A DNA stretch of 64,000 bases from Molanna angustata (Eukaryota; Arthropoda; Insecta; Trichoptera; Molannidae): the NCBI GenBank assembly GCA_963576475.1, contig OY754977.1, positions 11,597,089 to 11,661,088 of the forward strand. Reading direction: 5' to 3'. The position numbers were made by a program, and so were the translations under genes. The notes under the pieces were generated by a model. The model saw only the letters and a list, made by a program, of their open reading frames with translations, had not been told where the DNA came from and searched no databases. This document shows, piece by piece, positions 22,011 to 33,032 of the stretch; within the stretch, counting starts at the first letter, position 1; each line of letters begins with the position of its first letter.

Positions 22011-22260
22011 TATAACAATGTTTTTTTTATTCTTACAGGTATGTTTACAACTTCACAATTCTTCTATTGAAATACGAAGAACATTATTTGTAAGTACGTC
22101 ATATTATTTTATATTAAATTATAAATTTTAATTAAATGTTTAATGATTATTTCGCCATAGAAAAAAAAAATGTTTTAAGTAAGTATTCATAAAACAAACT
22201 ATACATAGGTACTTCCCACAACTTACATATTCGTCGTATAAAACAAATGAGTATTGGAAT

Positions 22261-22685
22261 TAGTGTCCGACCGAAGGTCAGATTTTGGCCGAAGCCGAAG
22301 CCGATTGTTCGGCCTTAGCCGTAACCTTCGGCCGAAGCCGAAGCCGAAGGTTTGATTTTACTAAAAAAATCGATTAAAATAATAAATAATCTGCTTTCGT
22401 AACTTAGTTGGTTAGATATCTAACTACTGAGCGTTAAGAACTACTCTTGTTTTGTTTCTGTCGACAGTCGGCACGCGACACTGGGCCGGCCGAATCTATA
22501 CACCCGCTACACATGTCATGTTCGTGCATGTTTTTACAAGTTTTAACTGATTTTAGCGGCTGACAAAAAGCTTCGGCTTCGGCCGAAAATTCGGGTTATT
22601 TTCGGCCGATGCCGAAGCCGAAGGTGTTTTTTTTGGCCGAAGGTGGCCGAAGCCGAAGCCGAAGCCGAAGCTTCGTCGGACACTA
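22261..22685. mobile_element. hAT-like MITE built of GGCCGAAGCC repeats
   Basis: The termini TAGTGTCCGAC and GTCGGACACTA are perfect 11-bp inverted repeats. The flanking octamers ATTGGAAT (22253-22260) and ATTAGAAT (22686-22693) match at 7 of 8 positions, the length expected for hAT target duplications. The interior near both ends is made of GGCCGAAGCCGAAGCCGAAG-type hexanucleotide repeats. No transposase is present, so movement would depend on a hAT transposase elsewhere. Confidence 0.82.
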
Positions 22686-22849
22686 ATTAGAATGTATACA
22701 ATTGAGATATTATTGACTGATTTTGATACATTTTTCGTTATTATTCTTTCATAGACAGCATTTTATAAACTGCATATATTATTATAAAGTTTTTGTCTTG
22801 GACATATTATTTATAAAATCATCAAATAAAATTATAATACAAATTTCTA

Positions 22850-22902
22850 TTTGTTATGATTGGACGTTTTCGCCGAGGTTTCTCAGCATTATCAAGGTCT
22901 GA
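22850..22902 (-). repeat. Penelope-type hammerhead-like motif, copy B
   Basis: On the minus strand it reads ACCTTGATAATGCTGAG, loop, CTCGGC, GAAAACGTCCAATC. GCTGAG and CTCGGC form six pairs including one wobble. It is homologous to copies at 5985-6031 and 35353-35399, with compensating changes in the stem. Confidence 0.42.
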
Positions 22903-23547
22903 AAGAACTACATTTGTATGTAGTTAATCCAATTGTAGGAAACGACATGATAGTGTCACTGCATGATTGTTTGTATCTCTCGCTTCTTATGCGAACTATT
23001 AGGTACTATCGGCATCGTGAACTACCAAGTACATAATATGTACTTGTTATATAGGTATAAAGGATTCATTCATTCATAAAACATCTCATTTTCTTTTTAT
23101 GGCTATATTTAAACTCCCATTCATTGCATACATACATAAATTTACATAATTACTTAACATAACTTTACCCGTAAAATATTGTTATGTGATGTGTGTTAAC
23201 TCTGAAAATCAAGGTGTTTATTTTTCAAATATTTTATTTATTTATTTTTTAGATCAAATCGCATACGAATTAAATTCTGGTTTTTAATAATATGATGTTC
23301 TGGTGCGAGTGAGTTTCAATGCATAATTCAACACAATGTCGATTGAGTTAATATTATTGACGCATGTAGGTATATGTAGAGTTTGATACTCTACAATACC
23401 TATTTGTCGATACAAAAATATTTATGACTATAGGTGCATGTAACACATGAGATCCGATAGTATGTAGGTATATTTGAAAAATACATATCAATCTATAAAC
23501 CCTAGATATTTTGAGTACTATTCAAAACATGTGTGTCAGGATAGGAA

Positions 23548-23660
23548 GGTGTGGAGGTCCGTCCTTTTTTCCTACCCCAAATATGTAAACTTGATAGTAT
23601 GTATGTATGGAGATTAAGTATCAAACTATTTAGAGTCCCCGTAGATGTTGTGTAATACTG
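23548..23660. repeat. RTE-type tail joined to R2 end
   Basis: The plus strand shows a LINE-like 3' end (TTTCCTACCCCAAATATG, then GTATGTATGTATGG). It is followed by GATTAAGTATCAAACTATTTA and GAGTCCCCGTAGAT. The same junction recurs at 36575-36650, and on the other strand at 29290-29395, so it is a fixed part of family R2. Confidence 0.6.
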
Positions 23661-23689
23661 CTATTATGGTTCTGACCTACTCGATATAT

Positions 23690-24775
23690 TTTGGATAAAT
23701 GATTATCTGGGCGATATAATTTGGTTAGGAAGTAGGTACCTTTTTACCTACACAAGTAGGTTCTAATATATACCTACGCGATATATTTTGGACTAAAAGT
23801 TATCTACGCGATATAATTAGGTTAGGAAGTAGGTACCTATTAACCTACGCAAGTAGGTTCTGATATACCTATACTTATGCGACATATTGGAAAAATAGTT
23901 ATCTACCCAATATAATTTGGTTGGAAGGAGGTACCTATTTACCTACGCAAGAAGGTTCTGATATATATATATACTTACGCGACATATTGGACAAATAGTT
24001 ATCTACGCGATATAATTTGGTTGGAAGGAGGTACCTTTTTACCTACACAACTTGTAGGTCTTAATATATACCTACGCGATATATTTTGGACAAATAGTTA
24101 TCTACGCGATGTAATTTAGTTAGGAAGTAGGTACCTTTTTATCAACACAAGTAGGTTCCGATATATGTATACTTACGAGATATATTGGACAAATAGTTAT
24201 CTACGCCATATAATAAGGCTAGGAAATAAGTACCTATTTACCTACGCAAGTAGGTTCTGATATACCTATACTTATGCGACATATTGGACAAATAGTTATC
24301 TACCCAATATAATTTGGTTGGAAGGAGGTACCTATTTACCTACGCAAGAAGGTTCTGATATATATACTTACGCGACATATTGGACAAATAGTTATCTACG
24401 CGATATAATTTGGTTGGAAGGAGGTACCTATTTACCTACGCAAGTAGGTTCTGATATATATACTTACGCGACATATTGGACAAATAGTTATCTACGCGAT
24501 ATAATTTGGTTGGAAGGAGGTACCTTTTTACCTACACAACTTGTAGGTCTTAATATATACCTACGCGATATATTTTGGACAAATAGTTATCTACGCGATA
24601 TAATTTAGTTAGGAAGTAGGTACCTTTTTATCAACACAAGTAGGTTCCGATATATGTATACTTACGAGATATATTGGACAAATAGTTATCTACGCCATAT
24701 AATAAGGCTAGGAAATAAGTACCTATTTACCTACACAAGTAGGTTCTTATAATATATACCTACACGATATACCTA
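23690..24775 (+). repeat. Minisatellite, 96-100 bp unit, about 11 copies
   Basis: Each unit carries GCGATATAATTTGGTT, GGTACC, ACCTACGCAAGTAGGTT and GACATATTGGACAAATAG. The GGTACC landmark (AGTACC in two units) falls near 23735, 23832, 23930, 24030, 24130, 24230, 24327, 24423, 24519, 24619 and 24718. The block 23835-24233 is repeated with one extra unit at 24233-24720, giving a second level of organisation. The 96-codon frame at 24318-24608 exists only because three units are 96 bp long, and is not a gene. Confidence 0.9.
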
Positions 24776-24779
24776 TTTT

Positions 24780-25454
24780 GATTCATGAATAAACCGGAGG
24801 AAGTCCATACCTGCGTCAGTCACTTTTCCACTTTTTTTACAAAACACACTCCACTCACTAGGTACCTACCATATAATCATAATATAAAACGGATACAGGA
24901 AATGGATAACAATGTTCATGTACAAGATCTCAAAACGAACAGAACAATTTTAGCAAGACACAAATGTCATGTATTTATTTATTTATGCCTTATATGTCAC
25001 AGTGTTACAATTTTATATTTATTTATTTCTTTTTAATACATATTTTTCAATCATACTATTTTATTCCTAACTAAATACTTGCATAATATAAAACGTAGGT
25101 AAATATAATATATAAATAAAATATATAAAATAATATAACACAAATAAGTACATACACGTTTACATTAATTTGCAAAACACTGAATTATTTCAAAAAAACT
25201 TTATTTCAATAACAAGCCGTGTTTCCTAGAAATCACCTCGTTTGATGACGCAGTATGATTGGCTGACTATAATGTTCAAAATATTGATACACATTCCTTA
25301 TTAATTTATACATAATGTCGACCCACGCGCAACATATTTACTTGAATACATTATGCTAGTAACACTACCGCAAGGTTTTTTTTTTGACAGCTTACGAGAT
25401 ATGAATACCAATAAGCCGGAGAGTTGCGATGTAAGCGATAAAAACACTCTGATA
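24780..25454. other. Unassigned AT-rich sequence
   Basis: No gene was seen. An 83-codon frame (24785-25036) has no recognisable motif and runs into ATTTATTTATTT repeats. Confidence 0.4.
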
Positions 25455-25590
25455 CCGAAAAAAACAGTGGATTGTGGTCAACACTAAAACCTCCTCTACA
25501 TCATTAGTTGGTATACACTTTTTTGTTTCTTGAAAGGTTGACAATCTCCGTTATTTCTATTTATGTACATTATTGAAACAAAACAAAAAA
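25455..25590 (-). repeat. Interspersed family R3, diverged end
   Basis: On the minus strand it contains TTTTAGTGTTGACCACAATC, which matches the R3 terminal phrase, preceded by a GTCAACCTTTCAAGAAAC block comparable to GTCAACATTTCAAGAAAA near 61077. Confidence 0.45.
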
Positions 25591-25859
25591 ATGACAGATT
25601 AGCTCTAAGGTATTGCAATCTAAACATATTATATCAATTTGAAGTCGTTCGAACTAATAATGGTTTGGTTTTTACAAATGTCATATAATGTACACACAAA
25701 ATATAATTACGACACTCGTTGTACCTATACACTATCTACATGATCCTCGTTGAAAAAATCAATGTAAAAAAATACGCTTGTTAAATTTGTAAACATACAT
25801 AACTCTTCACTATTTCACGTAGTGGAACGCAAAAAAACACACTTTACGAACGCTGAGTA

Positions 25860-26240
25860 CATATTTTATTGCGCAACATTGGATAACTTTGGTATTTCGC
25901 TCAAGGCACAGTTTCGCCGGAAATCATTTGTCGCTATCGACCAAAAAAATGACACGATTCGCCCGAAAACAAAATAACATAAAAGAGAAATAAAATTAAT
26001 ATTAAAATAAAAAACGTCCGAATCGCTCGAATTCCTCCATCGATCGATCGTGCTGTACACCGGATTCCGTTGTCGATCGAAAATATTGCCATAGACGTAT
26101 TCGAATCGTAACAATATTATTATAATCGTTATTATTGCCATCATCTTTCCATTCTGTCTATGGTCGACTGTGCAAAGCGCGGGAAAAAACGTCGATTTTC
26201 ACGCATCGCCTAAGTCCGATAAAACGTGTCGTCGAGTGCA
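25860..26240. promoter_or_regulatory. CpG-rich unique patch (possible promoter or 5' exon)
   Basis: Many CG dinucleotides stand out in this AT-rich window (CGATCGATCG, GTCGATCG, CAAAGCGCGGG, GTGTCGTCGAG). No repeat partner is seen. It is compatible with an unmethylated promoter or 5' UTR, but no exon signals could be fixed on either strand. Confidence 0.25.
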
Positions 26241-26569
26241 ATTCAAAAATAGAATATTAAATTTAATGCAGAAGATGAATATTATACAGATGCTAAAAAA
26301 ATATTAGGTGCTTATTTTATTTGAAAATCTGCTAAATTGTTATGGTTTAAACTTATGTAAGTGTCTTTTTGATTATCGTTATTTACAATTATAGGTATCT
26401 ATTCAAAAAACCACAAATATATCTTCATATAGCCTAAAAAACAAATAAATGAATACGCATTAGCAAAAATGTAAATTCATTGTTTTTGTTCCCTCAAGTA
26501 AGTACTTAAAGTTCTGTTTAATTATCTCTGTTAATTATTTTGCATTCAAAAACATGTAACCACAGGGCA

Positions 26570-26720
26570 AATTGAAACAGTACTGCCTCAGAATAGACTT
26601 GTCTAGTGAGGCAGTAAATTTCCAAATAGGAACATTTTTAAAATATGTATGTGTATTTTTAAAATATAGTTATTTTTATATGTGTGAAAAATGGAAATAA
26701 ATAATTTCAATTCATTTCAA
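26570..26720 (+). repeat. Probable retroelement 3' end
   Basis: A GAAACAGTACTGCCTCAG, CTAGTGAGGCAGTAAATTTC segment is followed by an AT-rich tail ending ATGGAAATAAATAATTTC. The ordering resembles 29555-29665 (GAAACAGGCTTTTGCC, CTAGTAAGGCACCTAAA, GGAAAAATAAAATC), suggesting two copies of one LINE 3' UTR. There is no coding part. Confidence 0.35.
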
Positions 26721-26924
26721 AAGTAAGTATACATAAATAATTTTTAATTTTTTTATAAAATACTTTTCAAAGCAATTTTGATATCAACCCAATGTCTACT
26801 TTTAAAGATCTTTGTGATTTAATTTCTTATTACAAATGCATTTATGTCTAATGATAATATTTTACTGTCACAATTTTTTTTTTAATATTATTAATATTTT
26901 GTTGTGTGAGCGTTCATGTTGAGA

Positions 26925-27290
26925 ATCACTGATCGTCCCGCATTTTATGAATGGATTGTCCACCTCTACCCGTCATCATGAATGAACGTAGTAAAGTAGT
27001 AGTCGACGTAGCGACCATTTTGGACTACGCTGGTTCGTAAACTTCGATTCTCGTGCCCTTCTCGTGTCCGTGTTTTTTTTAATACGTTATTTATGGCGTT
27101 TTCTATAAGACGTCGTGTTTATTTGCCTCGTTATTTCCCGTGGTCTGTACATACTAAAACCAGTTTCAACCAGCGGATGCTGGCCGCGAAACCGGCACAC
27201 GCACATCATATTCGGCAGATGATTGCGAAACTGTTCTTGAAGCGGTTGCCATGTACAAACGATATTATTATTTATAAACCCCACTAATAT
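26925..27290. promoter_or_regulatory. CpG-rich patch with overlapping 64-codon frames
   Basis: GC content and CpG density are raised here (GTCGACGTAGCGACC, CGTGTCCGTG, GGCCGCGAAACCGGCACACG). Nearly coincident frames are open on both strands (27093-27287 plus, 27087-27284 minus). Neither contains a domain I recognise, and neither ends at a clear splice donor. It could be a 5' exon, a conserved element or chance. Confidence 0.25.
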
Positions 27291-27821
27291 ACGAACAATC
27301 TTGTTGATTTAATATTTTTGACGGCACTGAGATAAAATATTGATTCAAAAAGTAGACCTCCATTTTAAATATTTTTAATTTCGATTTATTTAAAAGAATT
27401 TTGGTTTTTAAATCATCTTTTTTTTTGACGTTCATATTTGGTTTAAAATTTAAAGATTTTAATAAGTCCCGAATATATTTATTTCTTTCTTACATGTATA
27501 AATTGAATTCAAATTAATCTCAGTAACTAAAACTTAGAGTAAAAAAATATTTTTAATTTATCGTTTTATAATAGTTATTTTATTTGTGAGTTTATTTTAT
27601 TTATTTGCTACATACTTTTTTTAGTATGGCAGCCAGTGCCTATACAGGACTATTTGTTATTTGCTACATAATTAATACCCAATTATTACTCAAACATATC
27701 AAACAAAGTAATGTAACCGTGGACACAAAAATTCCACTAAGAACCCACCTGTATATAATTCTATAAAAATGTTATTAATTTATATGAAAAATCTCAATGC
27801 ATTACAATTTCTTTACAAATG

Positions 27822-28424
27822 CCTAGGTGTGATTATGGATGACTGTCTAAAGTGGAAGATACGTATAGAAAACCTCACTAAAAAACCAGAAAGCTTATAT
27901 TTGTGTTTAGGAGTCTCAGAGAGCTCTTTGACATAATAATACTAAAATATTTGTATCTCGCACTGGGGCAGTCTATTTTGTCATACGGTATAGTTGGTTG
28001 GGGTGGCATGGCATGCAATCACAGTGGCTCAAATTTTTTTACTAAAAGTTATTTCACGTAAACCATACAGATATCCCTATAATCAACTTTTAAAAGAATT
28101 TGTAGTGCTGGACATACGACAACTGTATATTAAGTTAATTATAAAAATAATGCATAACGATCAAAATACTTACCACAACACACACTGACGTTAAACACAA
28201 GAAGCAGAACTTTGCTACATCCAACAACTACATATACATACTACTTTTGCACAGAGACATTACATTTACTTAGCGCCGCGGATTTAATATATAATAAAAT
28301 AATACCTGATTTACTTCAATTACTCCTACCAAACAATAGCAATATAAACGAATTAGTAACAAAATGGTTAATGGACAGGGGCAGAGAACAGTATGAGAGG
28401 GATCTTGCTCATGTTTTGAAATAA
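27822..28424 (+). pseudogene. Jockey/CR1-like LINE ORF2 C-terminal relic
   Basis: Three shifted frames join into one familiar C-terminus. KCLGVIMDDCLKWKIRIENL (about 27825-27930) is the post-RT YLGV-type motif. RELFDIIILKYLYLALGQSI with LSYGIVGWGG (about 27916-28010) is next. Then KVISRKPYRYPYNQLLKEF with VVLDIRQLYIK (to about 28135), and a final YNKIIPDLLQLL with WLMDRG ending at TAA near 28424. Frame changes and stops make it a dead copy. Confidence 0.72.
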
Positions 28425-28528
28425 CGGATCTCACTCATGTCCTAATATCAACCAACACATCATGTACATACGATATGTGCGAACTAAATTTTGACTGACT
28501 AAATACTTGCACAGCTACTCATCCAACT

Positions 28529-29285
28529 GTCGATTTGTTCAGGAGAACTTTGTTCTCTTAACATATCGACAATGTATCAAGCCAGAATACGCGAGAATTG
28601 TATGGAGAGGTCTACTTTTTTCACAGCTTTTCCAAATTTGAAGTCAAAAAACACCAACTTAGAGACTTCGCAGCATATATGTTCCATACACGGATTTACT
28701 CAGAATTCGGAGTAGAACATTTCGTGTGTCTGTGTGTCTGTGTGTGTGTGTGTGTCTGTGTGTCTGTGTGTGTGTCCGTCCCCCCCTTATAACTTTTGAT
28801 CCGCTCAATTTACAGAGCCCAAAATTTCAGAATATATAAACAGTTATAGGCCTACAAAACTTTTATACTCAGAATTTTGAATTTTTGTTTCAGTCAAGGG
28901 TTATCAACTTTTGAATTTTTATTTTATTTTTCCATATATCTCAGAAACCATAAAAGCTAGAACGCTGAAAATTGGTACAAACATAGAAAAATAAAAAATC
29001 TCAAATTGATTTTTTCAAAAAAATTCCAGGGTTTCTCAAACATTTTTTATTAAGAAAAATATTTTTTTTATGATAAATTTATGAGTTTAACTGCCTATAT
29101 TTCCAAAACTTATACAATTATCGAAAAAAGCCGAAACACCCCAACTAGATAATTTAATTTTCTATAAAAAACATTGTAGTAGAAGATCTCAATTTTTTTT
29201 AACAATTTTTTTAAAAATTGAATTTAGTGACGACATCGCTTCATACATTTTGTATGGCAGTCGCCTATACACAATATGTAAGAAG
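28529..29285 (+). repeat. Interspersed family R2, long copy
   Basis: It starts with a hairpin (arms 28529-28547 and 28553-28570, GTCGATTTGTTC and AACATATCGAC). It continues with CACCAACTTAGAGACTTCGC, TTCGGAGTAGAACATTT, CCCCCTTATAAC, TTTTCCATATATCTCAGAAA and GCCGAAACACCCCAAC. Related copies lie at 36655-36935 (minus), 38671-39175 and 42985-43440. A (TG)n run at 28736-28775 is internal. No protein is encoded, and the 64-codon frames are artefacts. Confidence 0.7.
28736..28775 (+). repeat. (TG)n microsatellite
   Basis: A dinucleotide run with occasional TC interruptions, inside family R2. The corresponding place in the 38.7-kb copy has only GTGTCTATC, so the run expanded in this copy. Confidence 0.85.
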
Positions 29286-29289
29286 ACTT

Positions 29290-29395
29290 AATAGTTTGAT
29301 ACTTCATCTCCAAACATACATACCATCATGCTATTTTCATATTCTGGGTAGGAAAAAAGGAACTTCCTCCATACTATCCTATCTTGACATACATA
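29290..29395 (-). mobile_element. RTE-type 3' tail at the R2 boundary
   Basis: On the minus strand the order is AAGATAGGATAG, a TTCCTTTTTTCCTACCC block, GCATGATGGTATGTATG, then TTTGGAGATGAAGTATCAAA. It is the reverse-oriented equivalent of the junctions at 23548-23660 and 36566-36655. Confidence 0.6.
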
Positions 29396-29665
29396 CCTAC
29401 ATAATATATGTTGTATAGAAAACAAAATATCTGAAAATATTCAATAATTTGTATTTATGGGTTTATAGTTTGGTACATATTCTTCAACTATACATACTAT
29501 CGCTATCGACAGTTGGATCTCATGTGTTACATGCAACTAGTTTTAAATAGATATTGCTTCGAAACAGGCTTTTGCCTAGTAAGGCACCTAAAAATTATTA
29601 TGTATTAATATTGTTATGTAATTATGGCTTATGTAATTCCTTTTTTATTTGGAAAAATAAAATCT

Positions 29666-30350
29666 ATTTATCATCAATTCGTGTCATTTGTGGAGTAGGA
29701 TGAGAGAACCGATCGCAACATGCTCTTCCGTACATAAAAATGGCTTTCTTTATATTCATACGTCGGTTCTTAATTTCCCAACAATTGTTCTATTATACAT
29801 CTCTAGATTGAATACCGCTTTTCACTTTTTCGTAAAGTTGAAATAGTGATATCTGTGTATTGTGTAGGTATCACAGAATTTGATGAAACAATCGCAATTA
29901 TGTTAGTAAACATATTTTTAATCCGGTCAAAAAATATGTTGTTTTCATGTCTAATCAATATTTTTACATAACAGCCTGTTTATTTGGGTACATTTTTCTA
30001 TGTCATTATAATTTTCTTTAATGTTTTTTATTACAATCGTGTATTTGTTAATTAGACTTCGTTTGTATTATAATATTTTATTATTTTGTCTGCTATACCG
30101 ACTATTGTGGATATAGCAATGACCTTTTTTAACTAATTCATGTTTGAATTTGATAAAAAAACACGTCGTTAATGATCAAATAATTATATGTTACTTTATC
30201 ACAATAATTAATTAGTACTTAATGAATGAGAAAATACACTTGATACAGACTTATTATTTAGTTTTTTTTTTTCATACAAATGAAGGTCGAACCAAAAAAC
30301 TTATTACTTCCTTGTTTTGTCTGTTTATAGTTATTTGTATTTTAACAGGG
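29666..30350. other. Unassigned AT-rich sequence
   Basis: No gene, repeat or RNA was recognised. Confidence 0.45.
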
Positions 30351-30778
30351 CCGGACCTAGTTTTCGGTGCATAGTGTATTAATTTTTATAGCCACCTCAC
30401 TTCCCTCGAAAATCGTTCATCAATACTTGACGTTCACAAACAAATAAGTAAAATATATAAGAATATGGGGTCGTATATATATAAGAAGGTGTTCTGAAGA
30501 GACCATGTCGATATCATGGATGACAATATCCGCAGAAATCGGCTGATTTGAAAGAGCACCGAAGGTATGGAAGGACAGTTGGAACTCCTCATCCCTGGAT
30601 TGTCCTTCTTCACAATCAGGTCATAACTTGACCTAACCCAACATGAAGAAGCAATTCATATTAAAAAATTTCAATGTCATGATTAATTATTGTTAACTTT
30701 TTTTTTAATTTGGCGTCCCAGATTCTTTTGGGCTAGGCGCATCTGCACCATTTAAACCTATAGTGGATCCGGCTCTAG
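30351..30778. mobile_element. Possible DNA element with CAGGGCCGGA ends
   Basis: The left edge CAGGGCCGGACCTAG (about 30347) and right edge TCCGGCTCTA (about 30768-30777) are partly inverted. The last 80 bases carry GGCGTCCCAGATTCTTTTGGGC, a moderately GC-rich end. The ends look like those of hAT-type elements, but flanking octamers match at only about 5 of 8 positions. No transposase is present. Confidence 0.3.
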
Positions 30779-31652
30779 TATAAAATGTGTGTTATGTAAT
30801 TTGGTTTTGAGAGTAAACTACTGTCCTAGTAAATATTATTTTTTAATACTCTGAATAACGGAAATACTTTTATTGACGTAGGCAGATTGAAGGTAGTATG
30901 TATATTATGCTTCTAAACAAGGACAGGTATGCGTCGAATTGTGTATTGTGAGAAATTTTGAAGAGAACTATGGACGTAAAGTTTATTATTTATTTATTTA
31001 TTTACCTATTATCACACCATATTTATAATGACAACAATAAGTAGATAACTGCTGCCCAACTTGGAAATCCTGTTCTAGGGCTAGCAGTTTAGCAATTGTG
31101 TATGCAATTATGAACCAGGTGATTGTTCCCGTTCCACACTAAATATGTACACAATCTCAACTTTCTGCAATCACAATTATTACCTCAACAAACATATATG
31201 GGCTCACACAAAACAGATTAACCAGGTCCCAATGTCCGCCATAATACCTGTCATAAATCCAATCTCTGACGCGATTTTTATTTCAGAGCCATAGAAAGAG
31301 ACTAGTTAACTATGTTGGTGTAATTAATAAGAATCACTTGATTCCCAAATCAAATCAAATATTTTTATGTGTTACTCAAAGAGCATCGCAAACACAATAC
31401 GGCATAGTTTACAAATGTTGTTAATATTTTAATATTGAATTATTTAAGTAGTTAATACTAAGTATTCAAAACAAATGTATTGTTTACCTTTATTGAATAT
31501 TTTCAATAAAGGTAAGAAAGAAAATTAATCATGAATACACAATATTAATGTGTAAAATCCCTCGATTCTACAATTACGTCATTTTGGATAGTGGGTCCAT
31601 ACAAAATTTATACTCATATAAAAATAAAAATAAAAAAAGCATAAAGAAAGCA
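30779..31652. other. Unassigned AT-rich sequence
   Basis: No gene was recognised. ATTTATTTATTTATTTACC at about 30988 is a short tetranucleotide run. A local inverted repeat TTTACCTTTATTGAATATTT/AATAAAGGTAA sits at 31485-31515. Confidence 0.45.
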
Positions 31653-32005
31653 TAAAGGCTGTTTTTTTTCTGTAAAGGATTCCACAGCAAATAACAACGA
31701 TTTATAATATGACTCTTAGTAGTGATGGCTTTTTTAACACATATGAAGCGTTATTTTTTTTATATTATGGTTTTTTTTTAGCAAACAAAGTGTTTATCAA
31801 TGGAAAGCGTGATATCTAATAGTCTTCCGTAGTAAATATAAAATTAGTAACGCTACATACTATTAACACGTCATACTATAACTGAATTGTTAAAATATCA
31901 ACTTTCAACACTTTGAAGGCTGTTACCTCCAAAAGCCATATATTCATACTATCCAATCGTTGTTATATGCTGTGGTATCCCTTTATCAGAAAAAATCAGC
32001 CTTTA
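31653..32005. mobile_element. Mariner-type MITE with long TIRs
   Basis: Left terminal repeat 31653-31703 and right terminal repeat 31955-32005 match over about 50 bases with a few differences. Shared blocks are TAAAGGCTG, a T-run, CTG(T/A)(A/T)AA(A)GG, CCACAGCA and ATAACAACGAT. TA dinucleotides at the outer edges fit the TA target of Tc1/mariner elements. The 353-bp length and lack of ORF make it non-autonomous. Confidence 0.78.
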
Positions 32006-32747
32006 TTTGGCTGTCGTTGGCTCTTGATTTAAAATGTGTACCTTGTACATACTCCACTTGAACCCATATAATAATATATAGGTTCATACTGCACTTGGTG
32101 AACATGAATATTGTACATTCTCTAATATGATGTTTGATCATAATATTTAATTGTGTGTGGAAATGTATTGGTTTTTTATATACATATTAAAAAAGGCTAA
32201 ATATACCTACACGTCTTTATAACAGGAATTAAATATTTTTTAAGTTGAGATTGAGATTTTTTCGTGATGCATATCTTCGTTTTAACTCTTGTGCAATACT
32301 GGAAATATTTTCCTCCCGATTTCTCATTAGGTATTTGCAATAAGACTGTGAACCCATTCTATGTATGTTATGAATTTTACCCCCAAAAAATATTCAAATA
32401 CACAGTTTTCAATGTACAAGGTAATCGTACAAATTCGTGATTAGATAATTTATAGCTGTAATTAATTTTAATAGTATACATACTTTTTATACTTCGATAT
32501 TCTTTATTATGGCGATGTTCGCCTTGAACACTCGTAACACGGATAGATCCACGAATTTGTAAATCATTAATCACACTAGTGTACCTTCCTCATTCATACA
32601 ACATTTTTTTTTGCACATATTTTTTATTTATATAATCATACACGGCTCACGCCATTATGTATATACATAAATATCACAAAACCTACATATATATTCACGA
32701 AAACGCTTTTTGAAAACCATCTCAATGTGTTCCTTAAGTGAACACAT
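32006..32747. other. Unassigned AT-rich sequence
   Basis: No gene or recognised repeat. The 65-codon minus-strand frame at 32377-32574 has no support. Confidence 0.45.
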
Positions 32748-33032
32748 TTAGAAGGTTTGGCCACATGGGGAGAATGAATGAGGAACGCCTGACGAAGAAA
32801 ATATACATTGCGGACAGGAATGGAAAGAGAGGTCGGGGCCGCCCAAGGAAGGGATGGCACGTCCATGTGAACGGTAGACGGAAATGTTAGAAGCGTGAAC
32901 AACAGACGAACCTGTATAAGACGATGTATGAATATCGACGAGGCGATGTATATGTGTCAAGATGGAAATAAATGGCGTTTGGTTCTCTCTGCCTACCCAG
33001 TGAGGGACATGGCGTGATGGTATGTATGTATG
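32748..33032 (+). pseudogene. RTE-like LINE 3' fragment, different subfamily
   Basis: The coding relic reads RFGHMGRMNEERLTKKIYIA then RGRGRPRKGWHVHVNGR, matching the LRWFGHVERM to GRPRKSWHDH section of the 1453-3774 ORF. Frameshifts follow, and the copy ends GGTTCTCTCTGCCTACCC, GGCGTGATGGTATGTATGTATG-type tail at about 33010-33032. It is more diverged than the 17.2-kb copy. Confidence 0.78.

Noticed and set aside
24318..24608. Repeat protein of 96 residues
   Set aside because: The frame depends on three successive 96-bp minisatellite units; neighbouring 97-100 bp units break it.
23690..24775. CRISPR array
   Set aside because: Units are 96-100 bp with homology along their entire length, so there are no unique spacers.
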